64,000 bases of DNA. Origin: CAJXZP01 sp963974475. Its GTDB lineage: Bacteria > Bacteroidota > Bacteroidia > Flavobacteriales_G > Salibacteraceae. The position numbers and the translations under genes were made by a program. This document shows positions 19,715 through 28,239 of this stretch, piece by piece. Position 1 is the first letter of the stretch, and each line of letters begins with the position of its first letter. The stretch covers positions 62,001-126,000 of the forward strand of contig CAXBCR010000003.1 in the NCBI GenBank assembly GCA_963974475.1, written 5' to 3'. The notes under the pieces are model-generated. The model did no database searches. It was not told where the DNA came from and worked only from the letters and a program-made list of their open reading frames with translations.

Positions 19715-19750
19715 AAAAGCCAGAAAGGAATATTCCTTTCTGGCTTTTTT
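19715..19750 (+). terminator. Rho-independent terminator of susCD
   Basis: A perfect inverted repeat has GCCAGAAAGGAA at 19719-19730, a TA centre and TTCCTTTCTGGC at 19733-19744, flanked by AAAA and TTTTTT. It lies 28 bases after the susD stop. Confidence 0.9.
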
Positions 19751-19787
19751 GTTTGATGGATTACCAATAAACCGGATGGTTACATTA

Positions 19788-19828
19788 CAAAAAAAGGCCG
19801 AGAACGAATTACGTTCTCGGCCCTTTTT
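19788..19828. terminator. Bidirectional terminator between susD and the SDR gene
   Basis: GGCCGAGAACG at 19796-19806, a 5-base loop and CGTTCTCGGCC at 19812-19822 form an 11-bp perfect stem. An A-run lies on the left and a T-run on the right, so it can end transcription from both sides. It is 16 bases past the SDR stop. Confidence 0.9.
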
Positions 19829-19844
19829 TAATTTTATAGTAATG

Positions 19845-20630
19845 CTATAAACAAGGTGTTCTTCCTCCGTCTACTGGAATGTTAATGCCATTAATATAGC
19901 TCGCAGCTGGAGAGGCTAAAAATGCCACAGCATTGGCTACTTCATGTGGCTCTGCAACTCTTTTCATTGGAACCACTGAGGCCATAGCAGATAAAACTTC
20001 AGCAGGAGTTTGTCCCGTTTTGCTCGCTTTATTTTCTGCAATAGATTGCAATCTAACCGTGTTTGTAGCTCCAGGTAATACATTGTTTACGGTGATGTTA
20101 AATTGACCTAGTTCGTTCGCTAATGTCTTCGACCAATTGCCTACGGCTCCTCTAATCGTGTTAGAAACGCCTAAGCCATTTAGAGGGGCTTTAACGGAGG
20201 TGGAAATGATATTTACAATCCGACCAAATCCATATTCTTTCATTCCGGGAACAAGTGCTTGGGCTAAAATTTGATTTGCAATTAAATGTTGGTTGAATGC
20301 TTTTCTATATTCTTCCAAATCTGCATCAATTGCCAATCCTCCCGCTGGGCCTCCAGTATTGTTTATCAAAATATGAACGGGTTTTTCGTTGGCAATAAAT
20401 TGGTCCATCACCGCTTTTAAAGCAGAGGGATCCGAATAATCTGCAGAGATGAAGCTATGTCCGTTTTCTTGATGAGGTAATTTAGCGACCTCCTGTTTTA
20501 GCTTTTCTTCATTTCGTGCCACTAGAATGACTTGCGCTCCCATTTGTGCTAACTCTTCGGCTACTGCACGCCCTATTCCTTGAGTACTGCCACTTACAAC
20601 AGCCCGTTTTCCTGATAAATCTAAATTCAT
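19845..20630 (-). CDS. SDR family oxidoreductase with atypical active site
   Basis: Rossmann-fold protein of 261 aa with the cofactor motif GSTQGIG near residues 14-20 and NNTGG near 90. The usual catalytic YxxxK is missing: the corresponding stretch reads GLGVSNTIRGAVGNW, with no Tyr and with Arg near the Lys position. NIISTS, including the usual Ser, is kept. The C-terminal YINGINIPVDGG is normal. It may belong to an SDR subgroup with LSNxxR in place of YSASK; substrate unknown. It is a single-gene unit with a -7 box at 20647-20654. Confidence 0.85.
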   Translation of the reverse strand: MNLDLSGKRAVVSGSTQGIGRAVAEELAQMGAQVILVARNEEKLKQEVAKLPHQENGHSFISADYSDPSALKAVMDQFIANEKPVHILINNTGGPAGGLAIDADLEEYRKAFNQHLIANQILAQALVPGMKEYGFGRIVNIISTSVKAPLNGLGVSNTIRGAVGNWSKTLANELGQFNITVNNVLPGATNTVRLQSIAENKASKTGQTPAEVLSAMASVVPMKRVAEPHEVANAVAFLASPAASYINGINIPVDGGRTPCL

Positions 20631-20646
20631 TGTGATTGGTTTTAGG

Positions 20647-20654
20647 CAAATGTA
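20647..20654 (-). promoter_or_regulatory. -7 promoter box for the SDR gene
   Basis: The minus strand reads TACATTTG (TAnnTTTG), 16 bases upstream of the ATG. Confidence 0.5.
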
Positions 20655-20888
20655 GTTTTGATTATTAGTAGGGCAAAAGGAATCACAGTTTTATATGTTG
20701 TTTTGTAAGCTTTTGTTGCAATTACACTGGTTGATTGCTACCCATTTATTAAAGATGAAGGAGGCTTTAAGTGGTAAGCATGTTTATCGTATTTTAAAAA
20801 GGTAAATAGTTGTAGGAGTTGACTTTAAATAGTATATTAGCATTATAAATAAAGTATGTTTTACCTAATATTAAATCTAATGAATTTT

Positions 20889-20918
20889 ACAACACCAAAC
20901 AACACCAAACAACACCAA
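20889..20918 (+). repeat. Three perfect tandem copies of a 10-bp repeat at the 5' end of the metallopeptidase-like gene
   Basis: ACAACACCAA is repeated three times without interruption. It follows ATGAATTTT (ATG at 20880). In the present copy number that ATG reads 13 codons and stops at TAA 20919-20921. With one or four copies the same ATG would be in frame with the long open frame. This is the layout expected of a slippage-controlled start. Confidence 0.8.
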
Positions 20919-20929
20919 TAAAAAAATGG

Positions 20930-22786
20930 TTGGTGTTATTAATTCTCATTTTGTCCATTAATTTAACCTATTGTCAAACTACATCAATTCTCTCATTTGT
21001 TAGTGATGATTTAATATCTGCTCCCTTAAATATTAAAGAGGAAGTTAGTAAACTGGAACAACAAGGGTTTTATGAATTTATTGGGTTTTATTCTGTTAAT
21101 GAATTAGATGAGGTTCAAGTGAGTGGAAACTTATTGCTAACTGTTAATTACAATAAGCTTTCTCAATCTAATTTTGTCTTTTATGCGAAGGATGTGGAGT
21201 TTTCAAATGACAAATACCATTGGTTTGGAGAGTATGCCCCTGAGACAGAATCAGTAGCTCCTTCTTTTATTGATATTACAAAAAATAGTGAGGGTCTTTA
21301 CGTATTTTCGATGAAACTGGAAGGGGTTTCGCTAAGGGGTCTGAGCTTAAGTGATGGTTCGATGGGTGTTTTTGAGTATATAAAAAATCCAAATGTATGT
21401 TATTCGTGTATTGTCTTGGATACAATCTTATCTGACTCCATACAAGTTGGTCCACAACATTACCTTGATATGAAAAACTGTGGAGAGAATTGCCCTGTTG
21501 ATATTTTGTTTCTGTATACTGCTGCGGCAAAAAATGCCACCAATAATATTGAGAACGAGATAATTACAGCAATGAAGCAAACTAAATCTATATTAAAAAG
21601 AAGTGGCGTAGGATCTTGTAAAAGTGACTTTAATATTGTGGGAATTATTCCAGATTTTGTATTCCCACATTCTAATTATTCAACATCTTATTATCCTAAA
21701 GAGACCTTAAAGAGACTTAGTGACGTACTTCATTCACAAGCTCCAATTTTACGTACTCAATACCATGCCGATATTGTAATACTTATTGATGACAATTATA
21801 TTAATACTTTTCATAATCTTGAGCAAGGTTATTTTGGAACAAGATTTCTAAAATCACCATATATGTATGCCATCCTTGGGGTTTCTAACTTGAACAATAC
21901 TAACTATGCTCTTGCCCATCAATTGGGGCACTTATTTTCTGCAAGGCATACTTATAATCCATTCTCTAATGATCCACAAGGTACGTATAACGGTGCTGTA
22001 TTTGGAAATTGGCCATTTTTGCATTCTACTATTATGGCTGAAGATGGAACTACCTATTACGTGCCTTATTTATCCAATCAGTATTTGGAATATAAAACCT
22101 TTTTTGGATCATTTCAAATGGGTTCGGTGAATCAGTCGGCAGCTTTTGCTTTTATAAATGAGGCTTGTACGGTAGCAGATATGGTGATAAATCCAATCCC
22201 CGCGCCTTTTGCTGCCTTTATAAATGGTGATAAATATGCCTGCCAGTGTAGTAACGTTGTATTAGATGTTTCCCTTCGTAATGCTCCAGTTGGAACTGTT
22301 ACCTATGAATGGTTTAGTAGTACTGATGGAATTAATTATGTGAGTGCAGGAAGTGCCATAAATCAAAGTATTCAAGCCTCTTGTGTCGTTGGACACGTGG
22401 TTCATGTAAAGGTACGCGTTACTGCAGGAACTAATATTACCGAGTCCATTGGGTTTATTGAAACTAGCAATAGTGTAGGCGGTCATTCTTGTGCGTTTAA
22501 AAAAGAACCTAATTCAGTTGAAGAGGTAACAGTTAAAGATTCGTACTTTGTTTATCCAAACCCTGTTACAAATTCTATGACTATTACAAGCGAATCTGGT
22601 TTTTTGATTGGTGAATCAATTGAGGTGTATGATGTTACAGGTAAATTATTAATAGTCAACAAGGTAAATAGCATTGAGAAAAACCAAATTATAAATGTAA
22701 AATTGCTTAAAAGCGGAAATTATTATTTAATTATAAACCAAATGGGTGGAAACAAGACAACGCTACCATTTATAAAATCAAAATAG
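20930..22786 (+). CDS. Secreted reprolysin-like metallopeptidase homologue with T9SS type A sorting domain; HExxH glutamate missing
   Basis: Protein of 618 aa. The only usable start for the intact frame is TTG at 20930, giving a signal peptide (LVLLILILSINLTYCQ). The metallopeptidase core has DIVILIDDNY near residue 285 and the zinc site AHQLGHLFSARH at about 329-340. The three His are kept, but catalytic Glu is Gln331 (codon CAA). A C-terminal T9SS type A sorting domain (about 540-618) begins YPNPVTNSMTI. It was probably a surface-delivered protease and may now be inactive or a binding protein. The start lies behind a slippage-prone repeat. Confidence 0.8.
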   Translation: MVLLILILSINLTYCQTTSILSFVSDDLISAPLNIKEEVSKLEQQGFYEFIGFYSVNELDEVQVSGNLLLTVNYNKLSQSNFVFYAKDVEFSNDKYHWFGEYAPETESVAPSFIDITKNSEGLYVFSMKLEGVSLRGLSLSDGSMGVFEYIKNPNVCYSCIVLDTILSDSIQVGPQHYLDMKNCGENCPVDILFLYTAAAKNATNNIENEIITAMKQTKSILKRSGVGSCKSDFNIVGIIPDFVFPHSNYSTSYYPKETLKRLSDVLHSQAPILRTQYHADIVILIDDNYINTFHNLEQGYFGTRFLKSPYMYAILGVSNLNNTNYALAHQLGHLFSARHTYNPFSNDPQGTYNGAVFGNWPFLHSTIMAEDGTTYYVPYLSNQYLEYKTFFGSFQMGSVNQSAAFAFINEACTVADMVINPIPAPFAAFINGDKYACQCSNVVLDVSLRNAPVGTVTYEWFSSTDGINYVSAGSAINQSIQASCVVGHVVHVKVRVTAGTNITESIGFIETSNSVGGHSCAFKKEPNSVEEVTVKDSYFVYPNPVTNSMTITSESGFLIGESIEVYDVTGKLLIVNKVNSIEKNQIINVKLLKSGNYYLIINQMGGNKTTLPFIKSK

Positions 22787-22788
22787 TT

Positions 22789-23313
22789 ATGAAATTTATT
22801 AGTTATACCATTATTGCTCTTTTAGTTTTTACATTAGCCTGTAAAAAGAAGAAACCTTATGTGGGTTTATGTGATGAAATTGAATGTAAAGAAACAATCG
22901 TTAACGTAAACGGAAGTGATTATCTTTTTGAACAGACCATATTTACAAACAGTCTTGTCCCAGATACTGGGTCTTTATTATTATTAAAGAAATATACCAT
23001 TTCAGGAGTCTCAGTAATTGAAGGCTATAGTCTTACTATTCCTACCAAACTGGGGATGCACAAGTTAAAAACAACACAATTTATTAATTTTGTTTCCTAT
23101 TCAATTTCCACCATCGATCCAGCCGACACCTTTGAGGAGGGTGATATGGTGGATAGCTACGATAATTGGGTGGAAATAAAAGAGCAATGCAAAGGTTCAT
23201 TGCGGGGGACAGTGCATGTTCAGCTTTCTCTCTTTCCTCTTGGGAAAAAATCGGTTGTTTATAAAACAGATACGCTTAATGTTCATTTTGATTTTTCCGT
23301 GAGCCCAAATTAA
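22789..23313 (+). CDS. Small hypothetical lipoprotein
   Basis: Predicted lipoprotein of 174 aa: hydrophobic signal, lipobox TLAC (Cys18), then a Lys-rich KKKK and two closely spaced Cys in CDEIEC. It is not recognised as any known family. It starts 2 bases after the metallopeptidase-like stop, so the two are probably co-translated; it could be a partner or inhibitor of that protein, which is inference only. A decayed tandem copy follows. Confidence 0.7.
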   Translation: MKFISYTIIALLVFTLACKKKKPYVGLCDEIECKETIVNVNGSDYLFEQTIFTNSLVPDTGSLLLLKKYTISGVSVIEGYSLTIPTKLGMHKLKTTQFINFVSYSISTIDPADTFEEGDMVDSYDNWVEIKEQCKGSLRGTVHVQLSLFPLGKKSVVYKTDTLNVHFDFSVSPN

Positions 23314-23356
23314 AATAAAGGTTATACGTTTATTACGCAGGAATAATAAGACAACG

Positions 23357-23839
23357 ATTAAATTTTTAAATGTAGGGTTGATTTTAATTAGTTCATGCAA
23401 AAAAGTAGTAGACCCATGCGATGTATTAGAATGTAATGTTACAAAATGAATATAAACAACAAGGCACGAACTTTTCATCATTCTGAAATTGGAACGGAAT
23501 CCCCGGAGTATATTGATTATGTAACCTATAATGTGCTTAATGATTATGATGACTTAAATTCTGAATTGATTTCGGTAATTGGTTTGTATCCAGTAGTTTT
23601 GGTCTGGTATGAATTGAAAATTGACGCAGAACATTATTTTGTTGATTTTCATTATCAAACAGAGTCAGATAATCCACAAATGGTTGAATCCTAGGGTAAT
23701 TGGGTAGAAATAACCCAAATTTGTGGTGGAGGGTATAGTGGTACGATAAATTGTCAGTTGGAAGTTATGAGTTAGGCAAGTCATTTTACACAATGCAGAT
23801 GCGCTAAATATTCATTTTAATTTTTTTATTCGTAATTAG
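23357..23839 (+). pseudogene. Decayed tandem duplicate of the preceding lipoprotein gene
   Basis: The remnant parallels the intact gene from end to end. IKFLNVGLILISSCKK (start ATG replaced by ATT at 23357) matches MKFISYTIIALLVFTLACKK, and DPCDVLEC matches GLCDEIEC. After a TGA the sequence resumes and MVES-stop-GNWVEI parallels MVDSYDNWVEI, so Tyr TAC became TAG at 23692-23694. The end, DALNIHFNF in a shifted frame, matches DTLNVHFDF. It has lost its start and carries at least two premature stops and a frameshift. The longest surviving open piece is 23446-23694. Confidence 0.8.
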
Positions 23840-23863
23840 AATTTGATAAACAAATTATAAAGC

Positions 23864-23903
23864 AAAGCCCTGATGTTAGACTCTAATATCAGGGCTTTCT
23901 GTA
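23864..23903 (+). terminator. Terminator after the lipoprotein pair
   Basis: AAAGCCCTGAT at 23864-23874 pairs with ATCAGGGCTTT at 23887-23897, and the stem extends through TTA/TAA with one G-T wobble. A T-rich tail follows. It separates this unit from nbaC at 23931. Confidence 0.75.
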
Positions 23904-23930
23904 TTTTTACAGCCTTTAAAACAAAGCATT

Positions 23931-24461
23931 ATGGCAGTAGCAAAACCGTTTAATTTATGGAAGTGGATAGAGGATAATGAAGATCTTTTAAAACCGCCAG
24001 TAGGGAATAAACAACTCTATACGGAATCGGGCGATTATATAATAATGGTGGTAGGTGGCCCCAATGCCAGAAAAGACTATCATTTCAACGAAACTGAAGA
24101 GCTATTTTTCCAATTAAAGGGAGATGTGCAAGTAAAAGTTCAGGAAAATGGAGAGTCGGTAACAATTGATATTAAAGAAGGTGAAATGTTTTTGCTTCCT
24201 CCAAGAATTCCTCATTCCCCTATTAGAGGTGAAAATACCGTTGGACTTGTGATAGAAAGAAAACGTCAGCCTAGTCATAAAGATGGGTTAGCTTGGTATT
24301 GTGATGAATGTAACGGGCATTTACATAGTACTTTTTTCCCGTTAGAAAGTATTGAAAAAGATTTTTTACCTCGCTTTAAAGAATTTTATAATTCGGAAAA
24401 ACTTCGAACATGTAAAAAATGTGGGCACGTAATGGAAGTGGATACGCGCTTTACTGATTAG
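23931..24461 (+). CDS. nbaC: 3-hydroxyanthranilate 3,4-dioxygenase
   Basis: Iron-dependent ring-cleaving cupin of 176 aa that converts 3-hydroxyanthranilate to 2-amino-3-carboxymuconate semialdehyde. Conserved elements include PPVGNKQLY near residue 23, YHFNETEELFFQLKGD (metal and substrate ligands) and LPPRIPHSPIR. The bacterial-type C-terminus keeps a rubredoxin-like zinc site, CDECNGH and CKKCGHV. The next gene consumes its product, so the two form a tryptophan/kynurenine degradation step. Confidence 0.95.
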   Translation: MAVAKPFNLWKWIEDNEDLLKPPVGNKQLYTESGDYIIMVVGGPNARKDYHFNETEELFFQLKGDVQVKVQENGESVTIDIKEGEMFLLPPRIPHSPIRGENTVGLVIERKRQPSHKDGLAWYCDECNGHLHSTFFPLESIEKDFLPRFKEFYNSEKLRTCKKCGHVMEVDTRFTD

Positions 24462-24465
24462 GTTT

Positions 24466-24649
24466 TTAATGAGTTAATGGTTTAATGAGTTAATGAGTTA
24501 ATGGTTTAATGAGTTAATGGTTTAATGATTCAATGCTTTAATGAGGGAATGATTTAATGCTTTAATGATTCAATGAGTTAATGATTCAATGATTTTATGG
24601 GTTAATGAGGGAATGATTTAATGATTGGCTCACTCAATGAATTAATGCT
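24466..24649 (+). repeat. Degenerate 8-bp tandem repeat array (23 units in register)
   Basis: Between nbaC and the decarboxylase gene lie 23 consecutive 8-base units, consensus TTAATGAK (common forms TTAATGAG, TTAATGGT, TTAATGAT, TCAATGAT, GGAATGAT). The register is unbroken for 184 bases and nearly every unit keeps ATG at positions 5-6 with its preceding AAT. One unit (24626-24633, TGGCTCAC) is poorly conserved. The remaining intergenic sequence to 24743 continues ATG-rich but loses the register. Confidence 0.9.
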
Positions 24650-24743
24650 ATGATGGGAATGCATTATTAAATGTACGAATGATGGAGTGGGTGGATGATG
24701 ATTCAATTACCAAGGCTTCATTTTTTAAATTAAAACGAACAGA

Positions 24744-25769
24744 ATGAACAATTATAGTGGTTTAAAAATAGATACACATACGCATATCATGCCTAAACAT
24801 ATTCCTGATTTCGCGAAGAAATTTGGGTATGAAGGGTTTATCATGTTGCATCATCATCATGATAATGACCAAGTGGATATGATGGAGGGAGAAAAGTTTT
24901 TCCGGACCGTAGAACCTAATTTGTTTGATCCAATCATTCGTATAGAAGATTACAAGAAATCAAATACGCAGGTCCAGGTTATTTGTACGGTTCCTGTTTT
25001 ATTTGCCTATTTTGCTAAACCTGAACATGGTTATGAAGTAGCACAGTTTTTAAATGACGACATAGCCAACACAGTAGCCAAAAACCCTAAAAATTACATT
25101 GGGTTGGGCACGTTACCAATGCAGGATGTGGAGCTTTCAGTAAAAGAACTCCATAGAATTAAAGAAATAGGATTAGCTGGAATACAGATAGGCTCCAATA
25201 TTAACGACATGAATTTGTCGGAAGAAGTGTTTTATCCTATTTGGAAAACTTGTCAAGAATTAGGACTTGCCATAATGGTACACCCATGGAATATGATGGG
25301 TTTTGAGCATATTAAAAAATACTGGCTGCCTTGGTTAGTCGGAATGCCAGCAGAAACTGCTCGTGCGGCAGCCTCAATGATTTTTGGCGGTGTGTTTGAT
25401 AAGTTTCCAGAGTTAAGAGTTATGTTTTCTCATGCAGGTGGGTCATTGATTCCTACTATAGGACGTTTAGAACATGGTTTCAATTGCCGACCTGATTTGG
25501 TGGCCGTGGATAACCCTAATAACCCAAGAAACTATTTTGGCAAATTCTGGGTAGATAGTATTACGCATGACCCTGATTTATTGCACTATATTATCAAGCG
25601 GATTGGTACGGAAAAAATAACCTTGGGAAGTGATTATCCGTTTCCATTAGGTGACTTAGAAATTGGAAAGTATATTCTGGATATGGGATTATCGGATTCT
25701 CAAATTGAAGATATTTATTGCAATTCACCACTAGCTTGGTTAGGTTTGGATAAAGCTGCCTTCATGTAA
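24744..25769 (+). CDS. 2-amino-3-carboxymuconate-6-semialdehyde decarboxylase (ACMSD-type amidohydrolase)
   Basis: Zinc-dependent decarboxylase of 341 aa. Metal-site motifs are DTHTHIMP (His12, His14), MVHPWNMMG, MFSHAGG and LGSDYPFPLGD (Asp). The family decarboxylates the unstable product of 3-hydroxyanthranilate dioxygenase and so diverts it from quinolinate (NAD synthesis) to catabolism; nbaC directly upstream supports this. It is 13 bases before the patatin-like gene. Related OHCU or uracil-type amidohydrolases are less likely given the context. Confidence 0.92.
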   Translation: MNNYSGLKIDTHTHIMPKHIPDFAKKFGYEGFIMLHHHHDNDQVDMMEGEKFFRTVEPNLFDPIIRIEDYKKSNTQVQVICTVPVLFAYFAKPEHGYEVAQFLNDDIANTVAKNPKNYIGLGTLPMQDVELSVKELHRIKEIGLAGIQIGSNINDMNLSEEVFYPIWKTCQELGLAIMVHPWNMMGFEHIKKYWLPWLVGMPAETARAAASMIFGGVFDKFPELRVMFSHAGGSLIPTIGRLEHGFNCRPDLVAVDNPNNPRNYFGKFWVDSITHDPDLLHYIIKRIGTEKITLGSDYPFPLGDLEIGKYILDMGLSDSQIEDIYCNSPLAWLGLDKAAFM

Positions 25770-25782
25770 AATTTAACGTGGT

Positions 25783-28125
25783 ATGCGTAAAGCCTGTATT
25801 ATCCTTTTATTGTTTTTTGTTGCCAGTCATTCCTTTGCACAGAAGAAAGAAGGTAATAAAGAAGAAAATCGCCCTAAAATTGGTTTGGTGCTGAGCGGTG
25901 GTGGAGCCAAAGGATTTGCTCATATTGGAGCCATAAAGCTATTAGAGGAGGTTGGAATAATACCTGACTACATTACTGGTACGAGTATGGGGAGCATTGT
26001 TGGAGTGCTCTATGCCATGGGATATACGGTAGAGGAAATGGAGCAAATTTCAGATACCACCAATTGGAATTCAGTTTTGTCGAATACCGTTTCACTACAC
26101 GAAGTAACCTTAGCTGAAAAATCCTATTACGGAACATTTTTAACGGAATTGGATGTAAAGAAAACAGGAGTTTCTTTGCCAGGTGGACTTATTGAAGGTC
26201 AAAATTTGCTTGAAACCTTATCTAGTTTGACGCATCCCATACATGGAATTAATAATTTTTTAGACTTCCCCATTCCTTTTACCTGTGTGGCCACCGACAT
26301 CGTGAACGGAAGGCCTGTTGCCTTAAATTATGGTGATATTACCACGGCTATACGAGCAAGTATGGCAATTCCCACAGCATTTACTCCCGTAGAATACGAT
26401 ACTCTTTTATTGATTGATGGTGGTTGGACAAGAAATTTGCCTGTTCAAGAAGCACGAGATATGGGAGCAGATATTATAATTTCTGTAGATGTTGGCGCTG
26501 CCTTAAAAAGTAAAGAGGAACTACAAAGCATGATTTCTATACTGGATCAAACGGCCTGGTTATTGAGTGTTCAGGATACCGAGAAACAACTAGAAATGAG
26601 TGACTATGTAATCAAACCAAAGGTTTCTAGTTATTCAACATTTGATTTTGAAAGTGCCGACACTTTAATAGCTATTGGATACAACGAGGCAGCTAAATCT
26701 CGGAATGAGTTTAAAAAATTAGCGGAGCGAATTTACCCTACCGGAAGAAATGAAAAAGTAATAGTGAAACCAAATCTAGATACCAAGTATGTGATAAATG
26801 ATATTTCAGTCCAAGGATGTTCGCTTACCTCCGAAAAATTTGTAAAGGGAAGACTTAATTCTTTGAAAAAGGATTCGGTAACCATGAAACACATTGAAAA
26901 GGAAATAGGCCTGCTCTATGGATCGATGTATTTTAAAAAAGTAGGGTTTGAAGTGATTCCAAACAAGGATTCTACCCAAAATTTATTGATAAAGGTGGTA
27001 GAAGATAACCCTGCCAAATTGAAATTGTCATTTTATTATGATACGGAAAACAGTCTGGGTCTAAATGTGAACCTAACCCTTCGAAATATTCTACTAAAGA
27101 ATTCACGATTAATTTTTGATGGCTTTGTGTCTGAAAACCCCATTTTTGGACTAAAGTATTTGAAATATATTGGAGTGGATCAAAAGGGCTTTTTGTATAC
27201 GGAAGGGGATGTTACCATTGATAATAGGTTTTCTGGCACTAACCTTTACGGACAACCTAGTACGTTTAAATATAGAGAGTTTATTGGAAATATTGGGTTG
27301 GCCTATACCATAAACAATAGTTGGGTTTTTGCGGCAGAAACCGGGATTCTCTCCGCCAAGGCTAGTCCAACAAGTAACCCAGACTCACTAATCGCGGATT
27401 TATTTCAATCCCAAATACCGCTTCGAGGCTTGGTCAAGCTAAACACCTTCAATAAAGCTGTTTTCCCTACAAAAGGCTCCAAAATTAGTATGTCGGTCAG
27501 TTATAGTATGAATGTGAATGTTACCGCCAATTTGCAGCCCGATGTTACCAGTATTACTAAAGATGAAATAAATAATCGCCTTAAATTGAGACCGTATTTC
27601 ATGTATCGTTTTTCTGCGCAACATTATTTCCCAGTTCGCCCTAAATTATCTTTATATGTGGATGGAAAACTTGATTTTGCTACCTCTTCGGATATTGGAT
27701 TTAATGATTATCAAAAAATTGGAGGAATAGCCCCCATACTTCGAACGGGGACTCCTTTTTGGGGATTAAATAGAAATGATTTTGCATTAACTCAAATGGC
27801 TGCATTCTCCGTAGGTTTTCAATGGAATATTGCTGGTGAGTTATATTTTAAAGGAAAACTGAATTACTTAAACTCGAAGTATCCAATGGAGTTTTTTGCG
27901 AAAAAGGATAAAAATCCTGTTGACTTGATTGAATCAAACGATCCTAACAAATTTAAATTTAATGAAGAGTATTTGGAAGAGATTTGGGGCTATGGCGGTG
28001 AATTAAGTTACAATTCGCCTATAGGTCCCTTACGAACAATGGTGCACTATAGTCCGAAGGCAAATGTGGTACATTTCTTTGTGGGAATAGGTTATAACAT
28101 ATTTAAATCTAGCGGGGATTTCTAA
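25783..28125 (+). CDS. Patatin-like phospholipase with C-terminal outer-membrane beta-barrel (PlpD-like)
   Basis: Protein of 780 aa with a signal peptide (cleavage near SHSFAQ). The patatin domain (about 35-300) has oxyanion GGGAKG, nucleophile elbow GTSMGS and catalytic Asp in LIDGGW. A POTRA-like linker follows (about 340-410), then a BamA/TamA-type barrel ending in Phe780 (FKSSGDF). The layout resembles type Vd autotransporters and other patatin-barrel fusions, placing lipase activity at the outer membrane. Its spacing to the ACMSD gene suggests read-through, with no evident pathway link. Confidence 0.9.
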   Translation: MRKACIILLLFFVASHSFAQKKEGNKEENRPKIGLVLSGGGAKGFAHIGAIKLLEEVGIIPDYITGTSMGSIVGVLYAMGYTVEEMEQISDTTNWNSVLSNTVSLHEVTLAEKSYYGTFLTELDVKKTGVSLPGGLIEGQNLLETLSSLTHPIHGINNFLDFPIPFTCVATDIVNGRPVALNYGDITTAIRASMAIPTAFTPVEYDTLLLIDGGWTRNLPVQEARDMGADIIISVDVGAALKSKEELQSMISILDQTAWLLSVQDTEKQLEMSDYVIKPKVSSYSTFDFESADTLIAIGYNEAAKSRNEFKKLAERIYPTGRNEKVIVKPNLDTKYVINDISVQGCSLTSEKFVKGRLNSLKKDSVTMKHIEKEIGLLYGSMYFKKVGFEVIPNKDSTQNLLIKVVEDNPAKLKLSFYYDTENSLGLNVNLTLRNILLKNSRLIFDGFVSENPIFGLKYLKYIGVDQKGFLYTEGDVTIDNRFSGTNLYGQPSTFKYREFIGNIGLAYTINNSWVFAAETGILSAKASPTSNPDSLIADLFQSQIPLRGLVKLNTFNKAVFPTKGSKISMSVSYSMNVNVTANLQPDVTSITKDEINNRLKLRPYFMYRFSAQHYFPVRPKLSLYVDGKLDFATSSDIGFNDYQKIGGIAPILRTGTPFWGLNRNDFALTQMAAFSVGFQWNIAGELYFKGKLNYLNSKYPMEFFAKKDKNPVDLIESNDPNKFKFNEEYLEEIWGYGGELSYNSPIGPLRTMVHYSPKANVVHFFVGIGYNIFKSSGDF

Positions 28126-28215
28126 ATATGAAGGCTGTTTTAAGGTAAAATTACTATAAGAAAACAGTCAACAAGATCAATAGATTATAAGTAGTACTTA
28201 ACGCTATCTTTATAT

Positions 28216-28223
28216 TACTTTTG
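28216..28223 (+). promoter_or_regulatory. -7 promoter box for the purF-like/mevalonate operon
   Basis: TACTTTTG (TAnnTTTG) lies 16 bases upstream of the ATG at 28240; no clear -33 TTG. Confidence 0.5.
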
Positions 28224-28239
28224 CAGCAAATCGTGATAT

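Noticed and set aside
23446..23694. An 82-codon open frame that looks like a separate small gene
   Set aside because: It is the middle of a decayed copy of the upstream lipoprotein; similarity continues on both sides beyond its start and stop.
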